A stretch of DNA of 64,000 nt from Anthoceros angustus (lineage: Eukaryota; Streptophyta; Anthocerotopsida; Anthocerotales; Anthocerotaceae), in NCBI GenBank assembly GCA_010909165.1, contig VJWM01000063.1, positions 1,364,001 through 1,428,000 on the forward strand, read 5' to 3'. The position numbers and the translations under genes are program-made. Position 1 is the stretch's first letter. Every line of letters begins with the position of its first letter. The notes under the pieces are model-generated. The model was not told the origin of the DNA, made no database searches, and worked only from the letters and a program-made list of their open reading frames with translations. Positions 40,511 to 52,250 of the stretch are shown here, piece by piece.

Positions 40511-43240
40511 GTTCACTGCCCGGCGCAGTCAGTCAAACTGGGTGTGGATTGCAAGCAATCGGTCACGTGGTAGTCAACTACGCATCGTTGAAAGTACTAC
40601 GTAGCTATGGCTACTACCCAGTTGTTACCACTAAGCAATCTTACCCGCTGTATGGAGAAAGAAGGGCCATGAGGATCCCGACGAGTTTGTCGAGCTGCTT
40701 TGAGCACCGACGCCACAACCGTGAGGAGGATGCGAACGTGCCCACTGCTTTATGGAGTCTTACGCGAGCGCGCCAAGTGGTACAAGCGAGTACATAGCTT
40801 CTTCCACACCCCGCCTACCTTTGGGGCCTCAAGAGAGCTTTTGTGAAAGGTTTAGGGAGTCGATGTGGAAGGATATGTCTTGTCCAAACTCGAGGGATTG
40901 CAGAGAGGGAAGAAGGAGACACGCAGCTTATGTGGAAAGGTTCCACACCTACGGATCGGGCCGGTCCGCACTGAGCTAATGGCCATTCATTTGGTTTGCA
41001 AGAGGATTGGGCGGAGATGGGAAGACACGGCGCTCCAAGCCGAGAAAGATTTGGATCGGGCGATCAAGGCCGCTCGAACTATGAGGAGTCCAACGCGAAG
41101 AGAAGAAGAACTCAACAAGGGCGCATAAGGACAAAAAGAAATACAAAAGAAGAAGAAGTACTATTCGCCCTCCGATGCCCCAGGAAGATAGCTCACCGAC
41201 TCTGTAGTTCCACTAAGAAGAGACCAATGAGGATTCGGAGGAGAATTCCGGTGAGCGTCAAGGGATAGAAGGAAGAAGGGAAAATGAGGGAACAAGACGA
41301 CGTGCAAAGGGAAGGAGCTGCTATATGCACGAAAGGACGCGGAGTGTGAGAAGAGAGGTGGAAAAGAGCCAAAAAGGTGGAGCAACAAGGAACAAGATGG
41401 AGGAAATGATGGTCAAACCGAGAAACTCCATCTTAATGCCATCAAGGACCACGATAGGAGAAGGGTTGCTACCGGAGCGCGGCGAATCTCTTGCTCAACT
41501 TGTGGACAGTAGGGCACTCGAGGTCGAACTGCCCACAAACAAAAGTGCACAATCTACGAGGAGGAAGAGGAAGAGGAGATGTGCTTGGAAGATACATACC
41601 AAATTCAAGAGGCGACGCCTGGTACAAAAGACTATACCCCTCAAGTTTACGAAACTCACGCATGGGCATATTCAATCGATGGCAAGGAACCCGGGCAAAT
41701 GAGTGCCATTCGTTACAATTGCCGAGGGTTCGCATCTTGCTGGATGCCCCTCCGCATCTCGCTGTGGGAATGGTGATTTTGAAAGGTCGTGTGTGGATTG
41801 CAAGCAATCGTCACGTAGGCTCCTCGCCGATACACCAAAGAAACATGTGAGGATTGCTCAACCTCCTTCGACCCACCCACCCAGACAAAGAAAGCCCGCT
41901 ACGAATGCAAGTCAAGATGCGCTCATGGTGGGAGGATTCCGAGGCCAGCACCGAGGAGCCCGGAAGGGTTGGGGGATGGACAGTGGTATTATGAACTCCC
42001 GCCATGGTCGCTCGAACGCGGAGCGAGAGAGGAAGGCGACACCCTAAGAAGGGGGAACGGGGAAAAGAGAAGAAGAAGGAGTGGAGCCTCCATAACGTCC
42101 GCAAGTGAGGAGGAAGAGGCGCCTTCATCAAAGGGAAGGAAGGGGTCCAACCACAAAAGGCCGACGAGGGACCGTGATGGGGCATGAAAAGGGCATGCGA
42201 ATCCAAATGGACGGGAGCAAGGCATAACGCCACACCCAACGCGAATTGCGATTTTGGGGGCACCACGGTGTAACCCCTTTGACCGGATTCGAGGTGAAGT
42301 GCAACTGGGCTACGAGGAGGAGGAGGAGATGTGCTTGGAAGATACATACCAAATTCAAGAGGCCGATTTGCAGGTACTCAAGACCCCCCTCAAGTTTACG
42401 AAACTCCCGGGGTATGCTCGGATAAGGAACCCGGGCAAATGAGTGCCATACATTGTTACAATTGTCGAGGGTTCGCATCTTGCAGTGGTTGCCCTCGCAT
42501 CTCGCCGAGAATGGTGATTTTGAAGGCATGTGTGGATTGCAAGCAATCAGGTCACGTAGCTGGCGTCCTCTGCCAGACACCAAAGAAACATGTGAGGATT
42601 GCTCAACCTCCCATTCTGGCACCCACCCCATGAGAAAGCCGTTGCGGCAATGCAAGTCGAAGATGCGCTCATGGTTGTATGGGAGGATTCCGAGGCCAGC
42701 ATACTGAGGAGCCTGGAAGGGTTGGGGGATGTGGACGGTGGGTATTACGGAACTCCTGCGATGGCTGTTCGGGAGCGAGAGGAAGGCGGACACCCTAAGA
42801 AGAGGGAGCAGGGAAAAGAGAAGAAGGAAGATTGGGAGCCTCCATAACGTCCGCAAGTGAGGAAGGCGTCTTCATCGGAGGAAGGAAGGGGTCCAACCAC
42901 AAAAGGCCGACGAGGGACTCGGTATGGGGCCGTGAAAAGAGGCATGCGAATCCGGACGGGGGCAAAACGAACGCCACACCCAACGCGAATTGCGATTTTG
43001 GCACCGGGGTAACTCCTTAGCAGCCGAGCCCGATTCGGTGAATGAAGAAAAGGCGAGAGAGCGTGGAACTCGAGTCAACACATGGCGAAAACCCGCAAGG
43101 AAAAAGGATGAGTTGGCGTTTCCGCGGATGTCGAAGGAAGTTATGGAGATGATCCGAGAGAATCGGAACAGACCGACACATATTTTGCCACCCCACCGAC
43201 CCACCTACCGCCTGTTTCAACGATCAACACTGGAGCTACG
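40306..43240 (+). pseudogene. E5 gag region with duplicated zinc-knuckle block
   Basis: Gag is not readable in one frame. Supporting parts are IHLVCKRIGRRWEDTALQAEKDLDRAIKAA (about 40990-41090, gag-like helical sequence) and a zinc knuckle CVDCKQSGHVAGVLC at 42529-42573 preceded by CYNC. A shorter version of the knuckle sequence lies at 41788 and another at 40538. The block 41553-42302 is repeated at 42303-43045. Frame breaks are frequent. Gag would package the RNA; here it is dead or needs reconstruction, so only the knuckles are certain. Confidence 0.6.
41553..43045 (+). repeat. E5 tandem duplication of zinc-knuckle block
   Basis: Two units of about 750 bp (41553-42302, 42303-43045). Both contain GTGCTTGGAAGATACATACC and end CCCAACGCGAATTGCGATTT. 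The units differ by indels more than by substitutions. Confidence 0.85.
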
Positions 43241-43245
43241 CTGAA

Positions 43246-43599
43246 ATGAGTGGGGTTGGCAAGGAGAAGAAACAAATGGCGTTCCTTTCAATCATGGAGG
43301 CCATCATGGACCAAAAGTTCATGATAACATTTGACATTCGTGGAATCACCGATCGCCAAAGATCCGGGGCATTGAAGGCGGCACAACCCAAGAAGAGGCG
43401 AACCTTCCACCCCAAGGCCGAGGCCCTTGCTGTGAATATGGTGGCCATGGTGACCAAGGTCCCGCGAGCTGATAGAAATCTCGGGATGTGTAATCAAGAA
43501 GGTGCCGCTGATCGGGTCCGGGTCAACATCATGACGGAGGACACTTGGGGGGAGATAGAACACACATCCAAGGTGCGTCTTGCGGACATGTCCAGATGA
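43246..43599 (+). pseudogene. E5 ORF after gag, possible protease remnant
   Basis: A 117-residue open frame: MSGVGKEKKQMAFLSIMEAIMDQKFMITFDIRGITDRQRSGALKAAQPKKRRTFHPKAEALAVNMVAMVTKVPRADRNLG. Its position after gag is where a Gypsy protease would start. No D-S/T-G motif is visible in this frame or close to it, so the assignment is weak. The sequence continues with further coding-like peptides in other frames to about 43700. Confidence 0.3.
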
Positions 43600-43967
43600 C
43601 ACCGTGGGGGAGCGATCGAGTTCTAACCCATATTGGTACCATTCCGCACCTTATGGACTATGTGGTCATCAAATGTAAAGCTCCGGATATGACGCTTTGA
43701 TTGGCCGGACGTGGATGTATGGGGCACTGACCTTCAAGTGGGCAAGGAAGGAAGTGGGCTTCAAACCTGGACTGGGACCCCAAGGTTAAGGAAGGGAGGA
43801 TATGTTTATCTTGGAGTCGAGATACGACGCAGAGAGACACGGAAACAGATATGGTTACACCTGAAGACACATTTGGGGAGGAGGATGAGAAAGAGAAGTT
43901 CCTTTGCCCACATTTCTTGGTCGGATGAAGAGCGGACTATCGAAGAGACATTCCCACTCCATCACCG

Positions 43968-44577
43968 GTGGGTTGTTATGGAGTGACAGCTGACCGTGTG
44001 GAAGGTACTGGTGTGGAAGGTACTACTGCGGTAGTGGAAGGTGGAACGACGGTTGTGGAAGGTGGTGGGACGGATGTGGAAGTTGTTCCCGATGAAGCTT
44101 TGTTCGCGGCAGAGATGGAGGGGGAAGCGGCCTGGCAGAATCGGAAGACGGCAAGTGATGGTGGTGCGGCAGTAAATGAGAAGGGGAGATCCGGATACAC
44201 TAGGCCTACTTATTCTGAAATATTTGAGTTCCTGGAATCGGGCAGCATCCCCTCGGACCTTTCGAGGCAACAACAAGATGCCTCAAAGGCATTATTCGAG
44301 TCCATTTGTCCGCCAGTAGACTTATATGGAGGGACCGGACGGAAGAGAAAGGTTGTGGTGGTACCGTGACTTGGACCTACCATATGACAACAGATATATG
44401 CACTTTCTGCAAGCTTCACCTTCGATGGATGGGGCCATATAAAGTCCTTGAAGTTTTCGCAAATGGCTCCATACACCCAATGCTAGACGGGCACCCCTAC
44501 CAACCGTGTCAACGGTTGGAGAGTCAAGAAATATTACACATGAGTTGGCGAGGGCGCCAACAAATGAGAAGGGAGTA
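43968..44577 (+). pseudogene. E5 integrase C-terminal remnant and polypurine tract
   Basis: After a Gly/Val/Thr repeat-like ORF (VEGTGVEGTTAVVEGGTTVVEGG at 43968-44090), the region from about 44400 encodes KLHLRWMGPYKVLEVFANGSI, the typical end of Gypsy integrases (K-x-x-W-x-GPY-V-x-x-x-x-NG). It is followed by LDGHPYQP and then GAGAAGGGAGTA, the polypurine tract, directly before TGTAAACG of an LTR at 44578. The catalytic integrase core is absent between this and gag, which shows a large deletion. Confidence 0.65.
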
Positions 44578-45803
44578 TGTAAACGATCCGTATTGGAAAC
44601 TCCTGTTGGATTGTGTCTTTGAGTGATTTTTGTTTTTGTTAAGTTTGGTGTCAAGAAGAGCTAGGTTATGAGTAGGAAGGGATATTTATAGTAGAAAGTG
44701 TCCTTGGCCTATGAGTTTTGGGTTGTTTCGGGTTAATAATAATCGGTCCTTGACTATGAACTCGATACTCCTTGGCCTTTGGTCTTGGAATATTTAATAA
44801 AAGGCCTATATATGGGGAGGGGTCCCCATATTTGGCAGGTCCGTAGGCTAGAGGTCGAACCAACCGCGAGTTGAACTGTGTGGTCGTGGTGGGGGTGTCG
44901 GGACTATGTTTCAAGACGGCGAACCGGCGGGCGGTCGTGGAAGGAAGGAGCGGTCGCGGAAGAAGAAGTGGTAGCGGAAGCCTGAGAGTTTCCGGGAAAT
45001 ATAACCCTAAGGGAACTCGGAAAGGCACGAGGCGCGCGCAGGGTAGCTCATAATCTCGACAGTGGCACGAGCTCGCACGAGGTCAGAAGGGCTGCCGTGG
45101 CGGCGTGAGCTCGCGATTCTGGAAGGAAGAAACCACAGGGGATTGACCAAGTTGGAGATTCCGAGGCGAGTTATCAGCAATTGAGGCCTGCGCGTGAGGG
45201 TTTTGCAGAGCATGGCGCCCAAGGTTGCAGCGAATTAACGCCTAATGGCCAAATATGGACCATTGAGGGTCCGAGGTGGAGGATTGGTGAGGGAGCTGGG
45301 ACTTGGGATCATGGAAAACAAAGGAGAGTTTATGGGAGGATTTTCCATCAAGAACGAGGAAGGAGGACCCATAAATTCAGCAAGAAAGGACGAAGGGCCA
45401 GCGACCAAATCGGAGGGGGTGTGGAGATAACATGGGCGGGGAGTAGTGGCATCCTAGGAATAGAACTTTGGATAGGATGCCATCTTGGACCTAAGGCCGT
45501 CCGAAATTGTAGGGGCGCCTGCTCACCGCTTTTAGGACGGAAAGTCCGGTGGCTATGACGCCCAAAGAATTGTATAAAGGGGCTTGGTTGTGCCCCTCAC
45601 ATCGAGCAACTCGTTGAGATCCCCACGCCGTGTGGCTGGTTGGAGACGTCCGATTGACAGAGGTGGTGTGCGCGAGACGCCCTAGGGGTGGTCGAGAGCT
45701 TGCTCCGCAACGGGAGGAGGAGGTGATGGAGCAATTTTGGCGACAAGGAGGAGGAAACCAAGGGATTGGCGCGGGCGGGTCCGGAGCTTGCTCGTAACGC
45801 CTG
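44578..45803 (+). repeat. E5 internal partial LTR
   Basis: Matches the first ~1.23 kb of the 5' LTR (37119 to about 38355) and then breaks off. From 45804 the sequence returns to the integrase end (GGAAGAAAGGTTGTGG, as at 44340). The junction shares the bases CCGGACGGAAG with the upstream copy. Confidence 0.85.
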
Positions 45804-46056
45804 GCCGGACGGAAGAAAGGTTGTGGGTGGTACCTCGTGACTTGGACCTACCATATGACAACAGATATATGCACTTTCCAGGCAAGCTTCACCTTCGATG
45901 GATGGGGCCATATAAAGTCCTTGAAGTTTTCGCAAATGGCTCCATACAGCTCCAACAGTTAGACGGGCGACCCCTACCAACCAGGGTCAACGGTTGGAGA
46001 GTCAAGAAATATTACACATGAGTTGGCGAGGGCGCCAACAAATGAGAAGGGGAGTA
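45804..46056 (+). pseudogene. E5 integrase end, second copy
   Basis: Encodes LDLPYDNRYMHFPGKLHLRWMGPYKVLEVFANGSIQLQQLDGRPLPTRVNGWRVKKYYT and a stop, better preserved than the first copy at 44400-44530. The polypurine tract GAGAAGGGGAGTA ends at 46056, next to the 3' LTR. It arose by tandem duplication of 44335-45803. Confidence 0.8.
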
Positions 46057-47554
46057 TGTAAACGATCTGGTATTGGAAACTCCCTGTTGGATTGTGTCTT
46101 TGAGTGATTTTTGTTTTTGTTAAGTTTGGTGTCAAGAAGAGCTAGGTTATGAGTAGGAAGGGATATTTATAGTAGAAAGTGTCCTTGGCCTATGAGTTTT
46201 GGGTTGTTTCTGGTTGAATAATAATCGGTCCTTGGACTATGAACTCGATACTCCTTGGCCTTTGGTCTTGGAATATCTAATAGAAAGCCTATATATGGGG
46301 AGGGGTCCCCATATTTGGCAGGTCCGTAGGCTAGAGGTCGAACCAATCGGGCGGTAGTTGAGCGGTGTGTGGCCCGGGTGTCTGGGGACTATGTTTGACG
46401 GTTGGCGAACTGGGCGGGCGGTCGTGGAAGGAAGAGCGGTCGCGGAAGAAGAAGTGGTAGCGGAAGCCGGTTGGCGGTGGTAGAGTTCGGGAAATATAAC
46501 CCTAGGGAACTCGGAAAGGCACGAGGCGCGGCGTGGCGCTCAGACAATCACAGCGGGGCACGAGCTGGCAGGCAGAGGCGAGCCACAGTGGCGGCGTGAG
46601 CTCGCGATTCTGGAAGGAAGAAACCACAGGGGGACCAAGTTGGAGATTCCGAGGCGAGTTATCAGCAATTGAGGCGGTGAGGGTTTTGCAGAGCATGGCG
46701 CCCAAGGTTGCAGAAATTTGCCAATGGCCAAATATGGACCATTGGAGGGTCCGAGGTGGAGGATTGGTGAGGGAGCTGGGACTTGGGATCATGGAAAAAG
46801 CAGTGGAGAGTTTATGGGAGGATTTTCCGGAACGAGGAAGGAGGACCCATAAATTCAGCAAAGGACGAAGGGCGGCGACCAAATCGGAGGGTGCGGAGAT
46901 AACATGGGCGGGGAGTAGTGGCATCCTAGGAATAGAACTTTGGATAGGATGCCATCCACGGACTAAGGCCGTCCGAGGGCGCCTCTTGGCGTTCGGCCGT
47001 TTTAGGACTGAAAGTCGGTGGCTATGGCGGCAATTGTATAAAGGGGCTTGGTTGTGCCCCTCACATCGAGATAACTCTGGTTGAGATCCCCCGCTGGCTG
47101 GTTGGAGCGCAGGTTAGAGGTGGTGGTGTGCGAGGCGCTCCTAGGGGTGGTCGAGAGCTTGCTCACTGGGGAGGAAGGAGGTGATGGAGCAATTTTGGAC
47201 AACGGAGGAGGAAGCCAAGGGATTGGCGCGGGCGGGTCCGGAGCTTGCTAATAACGCTGTTGGCCTTGGGTTCTTCTCCTTCACCCTTGTTCCTCGTAGT
47301 TGTGTTCAAATTGAGAGAAGTGTGAGTGGATGGTTGGAAGCTGGGCGAATTGAGGGAGAGAGAGAGAGAAGAGATCGGGTGAAGGAGAGATCGTCAGACG
47401 CTGGCGCGAGGTGTGAGATCGTAAGTGGGAAGAGTAAGTGAGCGGGCGGAGCGTTAGCAAGGAGAATTGTGTGTGAATTGAGAAACTCAAACCGGTGCTT
47501 GCGATTGGAAAGTGCACAAGGAAACAACGCTCTCGGTAAAACCGTGGGGTGGCG

Positions 47555-47591
<37 letters not shown>

Positions 47592-48017
47592 AGCGAGCGA
47601 GGTATCCTAGGGACTTTGGCCTCTAGGGAACGAGTGCAAGGGTGTAGGCCAATAACATCCGATCGCAGGAGCCGCACCCCGTGTGGGATCCGCGCCGCAA
47701 CCGAAGATGGGTTACTAGGGTTTGGTGTGGGACCCACCTCGGTGGTTGTAGCAACTACTCCTGTGGTCCTAACCGGGTCGTGGAGCGAGATTTGAGGTCG
47801 AGGAGTTAGGTCCGTGGTAGTTGGGTAAGACAGAGGTAGCCGTAGTAGAGAAGATAGGTAAAGAGTAGTAGCGGTCCGTGCTTAGGCAAAGGTTGGTAGC
47901 GATAGAAGGTAGCGCCTTTTGGCACAAACCATTCCCTTGGGAGCGAATCCCGTGACTACAACGACATGGAGGGTAAATGTGGACCTCACTGCCCCACGAC
48001 ATGGGTCGTCACCCACA
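46057..48017 (+). repeat. E5 3' LTR
   Basis: 1,961 bp, with a (TG)n run at about 47558-47588. It ends CACCCACA before the target duplication CCATG (48018-48022). Confidence 0.88.
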
Positions 48018-49679
48018 CCATGTCACGTCACCACTACCGCAGTATATAATTAGAAAAATATAAAAACATTCAAAAGTCGTATGGACTTGACACATGGTTA
48101 TGATGCTCGTGTTTTTCTACATCTTACCAGAGAAGAGAGAAGTGAACCATTTCCCGGAGGCAATAGGGTAATTGGACGGCGGCATGCCGACGCCACTGGT
48201 GGATTCACACCGTGTGGCAGACGGGTTCAAATGAACATAGGGTGGACAAGTAGCTCTCATAACCTATAGTTATACCTATTGTGTAGTAGTTTGGCCAAAG
48301 CTGGCTTCGGGTTGTACCAATGGACAAATATATCACCACCATAAGAGGTTTGGGTTGTTTCGGGTTGAATAATAATCGGTCCTTGGACTATGAACTCGAT
48401 ACTCCTTGGCCTTTGGTCTTGGAATATCTAATAGAAAGTCTATATATGGGGAGGGTCCCCATATTTGGCAGGTCCGTAGGCTAGAGGTCGAACCAAGGCG
48501 GTAGTTGAGCGGTGTGTGGTCGTGGCGGGGTGTCTGGGGACTATGTTTCAAGACGGTTGGCGGGCGGGCGGGCGGTCGTGGAAGGAAGGAGCGGTCGCGG
48601 AAGAAGAAGTGGTAGCGGAGCGGTTGGCGCGGGAAATATAACCCTAAGGGAACTCGGAAGGCCGGCGGCGGCGGGTAGCTCAGACGATCACACGAGCTGG
48701 CAGGCATGAAGGCGAGCCACAGTGGCGGCGTGAGCTCGCGATTCTGGAAGGAAGAAACCACAGGGGATTGACCAAGTTGGAGATTCCGAGGCGAGTTATC
48801 AGCAATTGAGGCGGTGAGGGTTTTGCGAGCATGGCGCCCAAGGTTGCAGAAATTTTGCCCAATGGCCAAATATGGACCATTGGAGGAGGTGGAGGATTGG
48901 TGAGGGGGACTTGGGATCATGGAAAAAGCGTGGAGAGTTTATGGGAGGATTTTCCAAACCGCGAGGAAGGAGGACCCATAAATTCAGCAGCAAAGGACGA
49001 AGGGCGAGGCGACCAAATCGGAGGGTGTGGAGATAACATGGGCGGGGAGTAGTGGCATCCTAGGAATAGAACTTTGGATAGGATGCCATCTTGGACCTAA
49101 GGCCGTCCGAAATTGTAGGCGCCTCTTGGCGTTCGGCCGTTTTAGGACTGAAAGTCCGGTGGCTATGGCGCAATTGTATAAAGGGGCTTGGTTGTGCCTC
49201 ACATCGATAACTCTGGTTGAGATCCCCACTGTGGCTGGTTGGAGACGTCCGATTAGCGGAGGTGGTGTGCGCGCTCCTAGGGGTGGTCGAGAGCTTGCTC
49301 CTCAGGAGGAGGTGATGGAGCAATTTTGGCGACAAGGAGGAGGCCAAGGGATTGGCGCGGGCGGGTCCGGAGCTTGCTCGTGGCGCTGCGGGTTCTTCTC
49401 CTTCACCTTACAGTTGTGTTCAAATTGAGAGAAGTGTGAGTGCATGGTTGGAAGCTGGGCGAATTGAGGAGAGAGAGAGAGAGAGATTGGGTGAAGGAGA
49501 GATCGGGTGAAGGAGAGATCAAATCTTGCTGCGATCGAGGTGTGAGATCGTAAGTGGGAAGAGTAAGAATTGAGGCGGGGCGAGCGGTGGAGTGTGTGTG
49601 AATTGAGAAACTCAAACCGGTGCTTGTTGGAAGTGCACAAGGAAACAAGCTCGTAGAAGCCAGGTGTGGGGTGGCGCCC

Positions 49680-49719
<40 letters not shown>

Positions 49720-50485
49720 AGCGGAGCGCGGTATCCTAGGGACTTTGGCCTCTAGGGAACGTCATAAGTGTAGGGTGCAGAATAACATCGATGCAGCGTG
49801 GCCCTTGGCGAGATCCAGCAGGCGCAGCACAGAAGATGGGTTACTAGGGTTTGGTGTGGGACCCACCTCGGTGGTTGTAGCAACTACTACCGGTGAGTGG
49901 CTCCGGAGCGGTCGTGGAGCGAGATTTGAGGTCGAGGAGTTAGGTCCGTGGTAGTTGGGTAAGACAGAGGTAGCCGTAGTAGAGAAGATAGGTGTAAGAG
50001 TAGTAGCGGTCCGTGCTTAGGCAAAGGTTGGTAGCGATAGAAGGTAGCGCCTTTTGGCACAAACCATTCCCTTGGGAGCGAATCCCAGGACTACAACGAC
50101 ATGGAGGGTAAATGTGGACCTCACCGTGCCCCACGACATGGGTCGTCACCCCACACCATGTCACGTCACCAGTTCTGCAGGTATATAATTAGAAAAATAT
50201 AAAAACATTCAAAAGTCGTATGGACTTGACACATGGTTATGATGCTCGTGTTTTTCTACATCTTACCAGAGAAGAGAGAAGTGAACCATTTCCCGGAGGC
50301 AATAGGGTAATTGGATGGCGATGCCGATTCAATCGGTGGATTCACACCGTGTGGCAGACGGGTTCAAATGAACATAGGGTGGACAAGTAGCTCTCATAAC
50401 CTATAGTTATACCTATTGTGTAGTAGTTTGGCCAAAGCTGGCTTCGGGTTGTACCAATGGACAAATATATCACCACCATAAGAGG
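46198..50485 (+). repeat. Tandem duplication of E5 3' LTR plus host flank
   Basis: Two units, 46198-48348 and 48349-50485 (about 2.15 kb each). Each holds most of the 3' LTR, CCATG, and about 330 bp of flanking sequence (GTATATAATTAGAAAAATAT to CACCATAAGAGG). Since host flank is included, the duplication happened after E5 inserted. Confidence 0.9.
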
Positions 50486-51879
50486 CAGGGCTTCGGGTTG
50501 TACCAATGAACAAATATACCACCACCATAAAAGGCAGTAGCCGTGAACTATACTGCAATGGACAAGGTCCACACAGTCTTGTAGTATGTGTGGCTTACTA
50601 GGAAATGTCTGGTGCTTAAGTACACACATACAATAAGGGCATGCGCATGCTGGGAAATAAAGCATGATTTGGATACTGGATAAGGGCGGATGCGCCGCGG
50701 CACCCTCACTTCAACATATACTTTGTGATTTACACTATTTAGCACATGGAAAAGTTGGTGAAGCGGTTAGACGTGTAGGCCATAAATAGAAGGTTTCCGA
50801 ACCTGCAATTGTATACGTGACGCATTGGAATCGATTAGTTGGCCTTTCTTTTAAGTCGTCAGTATGTCGGCGCCCTTTGAATGTAAATTTTCCCCAAAGC
50901 TATGTGTTTAGTAGGGAAATAGGTAATATGATTTGAAATGAGAGATAAAAATATGAGGTTACTAGTTCAAGTCATGCTTCTTTGTTTTGGCTAGCATACT
51001 TTATTTTTGCTAGCATAGTTTGTGTAAAAGTGATGGATAATTGGTTTGGTTTAAAATCTCCTTATTCTAGTGATTCGTAGTCTTGGACTCAAAATCACGG
51101 AAATTATTTTCAAATTTCAATGGTTTTTTAAATACGTTGTTTGAAATTAGCCATGCCCTTATATTCATGATCACAAATTGTAGTGGAATCGGAATGGTGA
51201 AGAGAGGCATGACATACCCAAGTTTCTTCCTTTTTCTCGAGCTCAGTGTAGGCTGCGATAATCCTTCTACAGAGCTCATAGCTGTTGACCATGTGTTTTG
51301 TGTACTGGACATTATCTTTGTGAGCGACCTAGATTGCGTCGTGATCGAAAGTTCAAAAGGTGGTGTTCTTTCTCTTTCGGTATGAATCATGCATTCAAAT
51401 GCTTACAAAGAACGGGTTGCTTGCTTGACAAAGGCAAGTTGTCATGATTCAAATCCATGAAAGCCGAAACGCATTTAGGGCATGAACCTCCTTCTAGATC
51501 AAAATGACAAAGGATTGATGCACAGACGAAGGCCAGAGATGTCAGGTGCTTGCACAAAGGTAGCAACACATGGTCTAATGCAGGTAAGTCACAATGTGCA
51601 TTGGTGCACGATAAGTGATTATAAGCCCTAGCGTTAATGCGGACGCAGGCACACCGACGCTCACAGAAAACCTATCTAAGGACGTCGGCATACCGGCGCC
51701 CTCTGGAGGGAGTATAAGGGCATAGGGTGCAACTAGCATATTGGAGCCTTCATTTGTATATATTATTTTTACATTATAGATTTTTGTTGGTAAGAAAATT
51801 AGGTCATGACCATAGGTCGTGAGTTCGAGTTCGAAGTTGTAGATTTAAAACTAGTTAAGTTGAGTTTCTTTTACGGCAC
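50486..51879. other. Unassigned AT-rich sequence
   Basis: It begins with a short tandem pair (GGCTTCGGGTTGTACCAATG at about 50440 and 50489). Two overlapping frames of about 100 residues near 51067-51390, one on each strand, cannot be distinguished from chance. No repeat family identified. Confidence 0.5.
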
Positions 51880-52075
51880 CAGCCTACCGGCGCCCACACA
51901 CCAGTGTTTCCAAGCCTCCACACACCAATACTCCCACATCATTTCAAGTAAAAGCCAAGAGCAGAGCGTTGGCATGCTAGTGCCCACATACGGGTACTCC
52001 AGATCCAGGCCCTTCCAAGTAAAAGCCAAGGGCAAAGCGCCGGCCTGCGGGCGCCCACACACCAGTACTCCTAAG
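51880..52075. repeat. Short tandem repeat, CCGGCGCCCACACACCAGT type
   Basis: Three or so imperfect units of about 60-70 bp, with the words CGCCCACACACCAGT and TCAAGTAAAAGCCAAG alternating. Related GTCGGCATACCGGCGCCC occurs alone near 51680. Confidence 0.65.
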
Positions 52076-52250
52076 CCTTTTGGATTTGAAGATTATGGAT
52101 CTCGATAGCTAGTTTCAATTGCCTCGTATCAAAAATTGCCTAAAATCGCGATTTAGTTCCTGTGCAGGTTTTTGGAAGCGGCTCCAATTTTGCCGGAAGA
52201 GGTATTGTATATTCAACCGCTTCAAACATTATCGTGTTCTATAGGTTCGC

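Larger units (their letters stand above)
37119..48017 (+). mobile_element. E5: Gypsy-type LTR element with pol mostly deleted
   Basis: LTRs of about 1.9 kb at 37119-39040 and 46057-48017 start TGTAAACGATCT and end CCCACA or CCACA. The target duplication is CCATG (37114-37118 and 48018-48022). After the 5' LTR comes TTTTGGCGC(CGC)TGTCGGGAAT, the primer site usual in several plant Gypsy lineages. Inside are gag remnants, zinc knuckles and only the extreme end of integrase; RT, RNase H and most of integrase are missing. It is therefore a non-autonomous derivative. Three internal tandem duplications distort it. Confidence 0.85.

Noticed and set aside
47469-47795. Proteins with Cys-Val repeats
   Set aside because: Translation of a (TG)n microsatellite.
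51067-51390. 107-residue minus-strand ORF as a gene
   Set aside because: An ORF of almost equal length exists on the plus strand at the same place, there is no domain, and the region is AT-rich.
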